64,000 bases of DNA from Phyllobacteriaceae bacterium (GTDB lineage Bacteria; Pseudomonadota; Alphaproteobacteria; Rhizobiales; Rhizobiaceae), in the NCBI GenBank assembly GCA_002708825.1, contig PAPF01000007.1:205572-269571 (forward strand), written 5' to 3'. This document shows, piece after piece, positions 60,142 to 64,000 of the stretch (positions within the stretch are counted from its first letter, which is position 1; each line of letters opens with the position of its first letter). Under the pieces are notes generated by a model. The model saw only the letters and a list, made by a program, of their open reading frames with translations, was not told the DNA's origin and searched no databases. The translations under genes and the position numbers were made by a program.

Positions 60142-62610
60142 ATGCTCAGGCTCATTGGATATTTCTTTGGCATAGGGATCGCCCTGGCTCTTCTCGTGGC
60201 CGCAGGCGTGGCCATCTATGTCGGCGACCTTGCCAAGGACCTGCCCGATTACGAGGTGCTGGCGAAATACGAGCCGCCGGTGACCACCCGCGTCCATGCC
60301 TCCGACGGTGTGCTGATGGCCGAATATGCGCGCGAACGGCGCCTGTTCCTGCCCATCAAGGCGGTTCCTGATCGCGTCAAGGCGGCGTTTCTCTCGGCCG
60401 AGGACAAGAATTTCTACACCCATCCCGGCATCGACGTTTATGGCCTGACCCGCGCCGTCATCACGAATGTCCGCAACATGGGATCCGGCGCGCGGCCCGT
60501 CGGCGCATCGACCATCACGCAGCAGGTTGCCAAGAACTTCCTTCTGACGTCGCGCCAGACCTATGACCGCAAGATCCGCGAAGCCATCCTCGCGCTCCGG
60601 ATCGAGCAGGCCTTCACCAAGGACCGCATCCTCGAACTCTATCTCAACGAGATCTTCTTCGGATTCGGCGCCTACGGCATCGCAGGCGCTGCGCTGACCT
60701 ATTTCGACAAGTCGGTCAACGAACTGGAAACGCACGAGGCCGCCTATCTCGCCGCCCTTCCCAAGGGCCCCAACAACTACCATCCGTTCCGCCATACCGA
60801 GCGCGCACTGGAGCGCCGCAACTGGGTCATCGCCCAGATGCGCCAGAACGGCTATCTCACCGCCGAGGAAGCCGCGGATGCCTCCGCCAAGCCCCTCGGC
60901 GTAAAGCCGCGCCGGTCCGGCACCTACATGTTCGCTGGCGAGTATTTCACCGAGGAAGTCCGCCGCGAGATCATCGACCGCTACGGTGTGGACGCGCTTT
61001 ACGAGGGCGGCCTGTCGGTGCGCACGACGATCGACCCGAAGATGCAGGTCGTCGCCCGGAAGGCCCTGCAGAACGGCCTGATGAATTACGACATGCTGCG
61101 CGGCTATCGCGGGCCGGCCGGCAGCGTCGACATTTCCGGCGACTGGGGCGTTGCCCTTTCGGAGGTCGAAGGCCTGTATGACGTGCCCGAGTGGCAGGTC
61201 GCGGTTGTGCTGGCCGCGGGCGATGAAGGGCTCGACATCGGCCTTCAGCCCGAAAAGGAAGTTTCCGGCGAGGTCTCGGGCGAGCGCACACGCGGGTTCA
61301 TTTCCAGGAAGAACATGCAGTGGGCCATGCGTTACAAGAAGGATGGCAAGACGGTGAAGGCGAAATCGCCGGCCGAAGTCCTTCAGCCCGGCGATGTCGT
61401 TTTCGTGGAAAAGGCCGGGGACGGAGAGGCGGAGGGCAAGGGTGGCTACAAGCTGCGCCAGCCGCCCGAGATCGAAGGCGGCATGGTGGCGATGGACCCG
61501 CATACCGGCCGTGTGCTGGCCATGGTCGGCGGCTTCTCCTTCGCCGAATCCGAGTTCAACCGCGCCACCCAGGCCAAGCGCCAGCCCGGTTCCGCCTTCA
61601 AGCCGGTCATCTATGCGGCCGCGCTGGACAATGGCTACACGCCGGCATCCGTGGTGATGGATGGCCCCATCTCGATCCGGGTCGGCAACGACGTCTGGGA
61701 GCCCAAGAATTACGGCGGCGGCTTTGCCGGGCCGTCCACCTTGCGCCTCGGCATCGAGAAGTCGCGCAATCTCATGACCGTGCGCCTTGCCAAGGACATG
61801 GGCATGAATCTGGTGGCAGAATATGCCGAGCGCTTCGGTGTCTACGACAACATGTCGAAGGTTCTTGCCATGTCGCTGGGTTCGGGCGAGACAACCGTCA
61901 TGCGCATGGTGTCGGCCTACGCAATCATGGCCAATGGCGGCAAGCAGATCAAACCGTCCCTGATCGACCGCATCCAGGACCGCTACGGCAAGACCGTCTA
62001 CAAGCATGACGAGCGCCTGTGCGAAGGCTGCGCGGCGGCAAGCTGGGTGAACCAGCCCGAGCCGGAACTGATCGACAATCGCGAGCAGGTGCTCGATCCG
62101 ATGACGGCCTACCAGATCACGTCCATGATGCAGGGCGTGGTGCAGCGCGGCACCGCCGTCACCGTGTCACGGCTGGAGCGCCCCGTTGCCGGCAAGACCG
62201 GCACGACCAACGACGAGAAGGATGCCTGGTTCGTCGGTTACACGCCGGATCTCGTGGTCGGCCTGTACCTCGGTTATGACACGCCGCGCCCCATGGGGCG
62301 CGGATCGACCGGCGGCGGCCTTGCCGCGCCTGTCTTCACCGAATTCATGGCCGAAGTGCTCAAGGACAAGCCGCCCGTCGAATTCCAGGTGCCCGAAGGC
62401 ATGAACCTCATTGCCATCGACCGGAAGACGGGAATGCGCGCCGGCGGCGAGGGCCCGGGCGTCATCATGGAGGCCTTCAAGCCCGGCACCGGTCCAGCGG
62501 ACAGCTATTCGGTCATCGGCATGGAAAACATCGCCGTCCAGGAGCGCGCCAAGGCGATTTCACCGCAGGCCAGCCGGGCGATTTCGGGAGGCGCGGGCGG
62601 TCTTTACTGA
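60142..62610 (+). CDS. mrcA: penicillin-binding protein 1A
   Basis: An 822-residue bifunctional cell-wall enzyme. A single membrane anchor (FFGIGIALALLVAAGVAIYV) precedes the glycosyltransferase with SAEDKNFYTHPGID and STITQQVAKNF. The transpeptidase has the SxxK Ser in QPGSAFKPVIY, SRN in EKSRNLMTV and KTG in VAGKTGTTNDEKD. An OB-like insertion sits between the domains (about 320-440). It acts with the adjacent amidase in wall remodelling. Confidence 0.96.
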   Translation: MLRLIGYFFGIGIALALLVAAGVAIYVGDLAKDLPDYEVLAKYEPPVTTRVHASDGVLMAEYARERRLFLPIKAVPDRVKAAFLSAEDKNFYTHPGIDVYGLTRAVITNVRNMGSGARPVGASTITQQVAKNFLLTSRQTYDRKIREAILALRIEQAFTKDRILELYLNEIFFGFGAYGIAGAALTYFDKSVNELETHEAAYLAALPKGPNNYHPFRHTERALERRNWVIAQMRQNGYLTAEEAADASAKPLGVKPRRSGTYMFAGEYFTEEVRREIIDRYGVDALYEGGLSVRTTIDPKMQVVARKALQNGLMNYDMLRGYRGPAGSVDISGDWGVALSEVEGLYDVPEWQVAVVLAAGDEGLDIGLQPEKEVSGEVSGERTRGFISRKNMQWAMRYKKDGKTVKAKSPAEVLQPGDVVFVEKAGDGEAEGKGGYKLRQPPEIEGGMVAMDPHTGRVLAMVGGFSFAESEFNRATQAKRQPGSAFKPVIYAAALDNGYTPASVVMDGPISIRVGNDVWEPKNYGGGFAGPSTLRLGIEKSRNLMTVRLAKDMGMNLVAEYAERFGVYDNMSKVLAMSLGSGETTVMRMVSAYAIMANGGKQIKPSLIDRIQDRYGKTVYKHDERLCEGCAAASWVNQPEPELIDNREQVLDPMTAYQITSMMQGVVQRGTAVTVSRLERPVAGKTGTTNDEKDAWFVGYTPDLVVGLYLGYDTPRPMGRGSTGGGLAAPVFTEFMAEVLKDKPPVEFQVPEGMNLIAIDRKTGMRAGGEGPGVIMEAFKPGTGPADSYSVIGMENIAVQERAKAISPQASRAISGGAGGLY

Positions 62611-62636
62611 CCCTGCGCCCTGTCTCCCGGCACATG

Positions 62637-62659
62637 GGCGGGCTGCCGGCCCGCCTTTT
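62637..62659 (+). terminator. terminator of mrcA
   Basis: GGCGGGC and GCCCGCC form a 7-base stem with a 5-base loop, followed by TTTTCCC. It lies 27 bases past the mrcA stop and ahead of prfB. Confidence 0.65.
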
Positions 62660-62734
62660 CCCTTTACAGCGCGGATCGTCATTCCTATGGTCCGCGCCGT
62701 TTCGAAACCCGAGAAATGATGGAACGGAAAAGAC

Positions 62735-63863
62735 ATGCGTGCCGAAACGCAGAATCTCGTCGATGAACTCAAGCAGGCCATAAGCCTGCTGAGGAGGCAT
62801 CTTTGACTGGGATCAGGCTGTAAAACGTCTGGGATATCTCAATTCCCTGTCGGAAGACCCCGACCTGTGGAACGATCCGCAGGAAGCACAGAAGCTGATG
62901 CGTGAACGCCAGGGCCTCGAGGACAATATCGAGGCGATCAAGCGCTTGCAGCAATCGCTCGACGACAATGTCGAACTCATCGCCATGGGCGAGGAGGAAG
63001 ACGACGCGGAGATCGTCCGTGATGCCGAGGCTTCGTTGCGCGCCATGGAGGACGAGGTCGCCCAGCGCCGCGTGGAGACCCTGCTCTCCGGCGAGATGGA
63101 CGCTTCCGACACGTTCCTTGAAGTCCATGCCGGCGCAGGCGGCACGGAAAGCCAGGACTGGGCGCAGATGCTGTTGCGCATGTATACCCGCTGGGCCGAG
63201 CGCAAGGGCTTCAAGGTCGAGGTCCAGGACATCGCCTATGGCGAAGAGGCCGGCATCAAGGGCGCGACCCTGCTGGTCAAGGGCCACAATGCCCATGGCT
63301 GGCTCAAGACGGAATCGGGCGTGCACCGCCTGGTCCGCATCTCGCCCTATGACAGCAATGCGCGGCGCCACACGTCCTTCTCCTCGGTCGGCGTCTATCC
63401 CGTGATCGACGACAACATCGAGATCGAGATCCAGGACAAGGACATCCGCATCGATACCTATCGGTCGTCGGGCGCGGGCGGCCAGCACGTCAACACCACC
63501 GATTCGGCCGTGCGCATCACGCACCTGCCGACCGGGATCGTGGTGACCTCGTCGGAGAAATCGCAGCACCAGAACCGCGCCAACGCCATGAAGGCGCTGC
63601 GCGCGCGTCTCTATGACTTGGAGATGAAGAAGCGCGAGGAAGCGGCCCAGTCGGCTTTCGATTCCAAGACGGATATCGGCTGGGGTCACCAGATCCGGTC
63701 CTACGTGCTTCAACCCTATCAGCTGGTCAAGGACTTGCGAACGGGCGTGGAAAGCACCAGCCCGGACGATGTGCTGAACGGCAATCTCGACGAATTCATG
63801 GAAGCCGCGCTGGCCTCCAGGATCGAGGGGAGCGACGGCCAGCAGGTCGAGGATATCGCCTGA
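62735..63863 (+). CDS. prfB: peptide chain release factor 2 with programmed frameshift
   Basis: Release factor for UAA and UGA. The zero frame from 62735 encodes 23 residues and stops at an in-frame TGA at 62804, directly after CTT; the sequence AGGAGGCAT-CTT-TGA-C is the known prfB frameshift site, with the Shine-Dalgarno-like AGGAGG three bases before CTT. A +1 shift continues at GAC (62805) and yields about 375 residues. The peptidyl-release loop is GAGGQHVN and the stop-codon reader is [13 protein letters not shown], with Tyr for Phe in the SPF tripeptide, as in other alphaproteobacteria as far as I recall. Confidence 0.95.
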
Positions 63864-63895
63864 TCGCGAAAGCACAGGCGAAGGACGCGGGCAAG

Positions 63896-63919
63896 GGGCG
63901 GCTGCGAGCCGCCCTTTTT
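63896..63919 (+). terminator. terminator of prfB
   Basis: GGGCGGCT and AGCCGCCC form a stem with a 3-base loop, followed by TTTTT. It lies 32 bases past the prfB stop. Confidence 0.85.
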
Positions 63920-63944
63920 CGTGCCTGGCGGCGGCGGGCGGCCG

Positions 63945-64000
63945 TCAGAGGGCCTCGGTGATCTTCCGGCCTGCCTTGAGATATTTCAGCGGGTTGACCG
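63945..64000 (-). CDS. C-terminal fragment of an unidentified gene
   Basis: On the minus strand an open frame enters from the right edge and stops at a TGA (63945-63947). The visible end reads VNPLKYLKAGRKITEAL, basic and soluble-looking. It is convergent with prfB, whose terminator lies between. Too little is visible to name a family. Confidence 0.4.
   Translation of the reverse strand, partial: VNPLKYLKAGRKITEAL

Noticed and set aside
60025-62007. 660-codon minus-strand frame opposite mrcA
   Set aside because: Antisense shadow of PBP1a, no domain features.
62804-62806. prfB as a pseudogene broken by a TGA
   Set aside because: The stop is the programmed frameshift signal, with the expected CTT-TGA-C and upstream AGGAGG.
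62898-63863. A shorter prfB starting at 62898
   Set aside because: The upstream frameshift site and matching RF2 N-terminus show that this Met is internal.
1-64000. CRISPR arrays, tRNA or rRNA genes, prophage
   Set aside because: Read by eye on both strands, no regular spaced repeats, cloverleaf-like genes or phage genes were recognised; a tRNA scan would be decisive and could not be run.

Overview
The window is high-GC bacterial chromosome of an alphaproteobacterium, most likely order Hyphomicrobiales (Rhizobiales). Evidence: dinB with an N-terminal zinc-ribbon-like segment, a DUF3572 gene and the divK-pleD cell-cycle pair; small families that I know mainly from this order (DUF3126, DUF6105, DUF6455, tandem PilZ, double cold-shock protein); the NDUFA12/DUF2155/aat/accC/accB cluster; and RNase E with an acidic insertion in its S1 domain. 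The genus cannot be fixed from the sequence. No rRNA, tRNA, insertion sequence, prophage or CRISPR array was seen.

Layout. 1-8070: the 3' part of dnaE, a periplasmic rhodanese, dinB, a HAD hydrolase, DUF3572, then divK and pleD. 8460-16160 (minus): rpmG, and a tight topA-rnr-DUF983-NUDIX-MFS operon. 16430-20750: a small conserved gene, then pyrB, a dihydroorotase-like gene, plsY and dprA. 20960-29420: a DddP-like M24 protein, an AidB-type acyl-CoA dehydrogenase, transport and membrane proteins, ruvX, a metallo-hydrolase, gatC and gatA. 29510-30790: four tandem, unusual Flp-type pilin genes with no Tad machinery beside them. 30895-40060: head-to-head halves of an MnmC-like system, gloA, the double cold-shock protein, two alpha/beta hydrolases, a crotonase, cysE and small proteins. 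40160-44450: a LapG-type peptidase, tandem PilZ, a PAS protein, a candidate small RNA, rhomboid, CBS and DUF6455 behind an FNR/FixK-like box. 44650-55040: gatB, three GNATs, an NDUFA12-like complex I gene, DUF2155, aat, accC-accB, a DsbA-like protein, an M48 protease and an aminotransferase. 55160-64000: RNase E, AmiC, PBP1a and prfB with its programmed frameshift.

Most of the window is housekeeping. The parts that stand out are the pilin array (class IVb signal sequences, a twin-arginine-like leader motif and a paired-cysteine tail in every copy), the DddP-like protein that keeps every metal ligand but lacks the proposed catalytic aspartate, the dihydroorotase lacking metal ligands next to pyrB, a strong orphan terminator implying a small RNA, and several TTAACCAT sites near genes of cell envelope and signalling. 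gatC/gatA and gatB are 15 kb apart but belong to one amidotransferase. pleD, tandem PilZ and the LapG-type peptidase are plausible members of one c-di-GMP circuit, which is inference.
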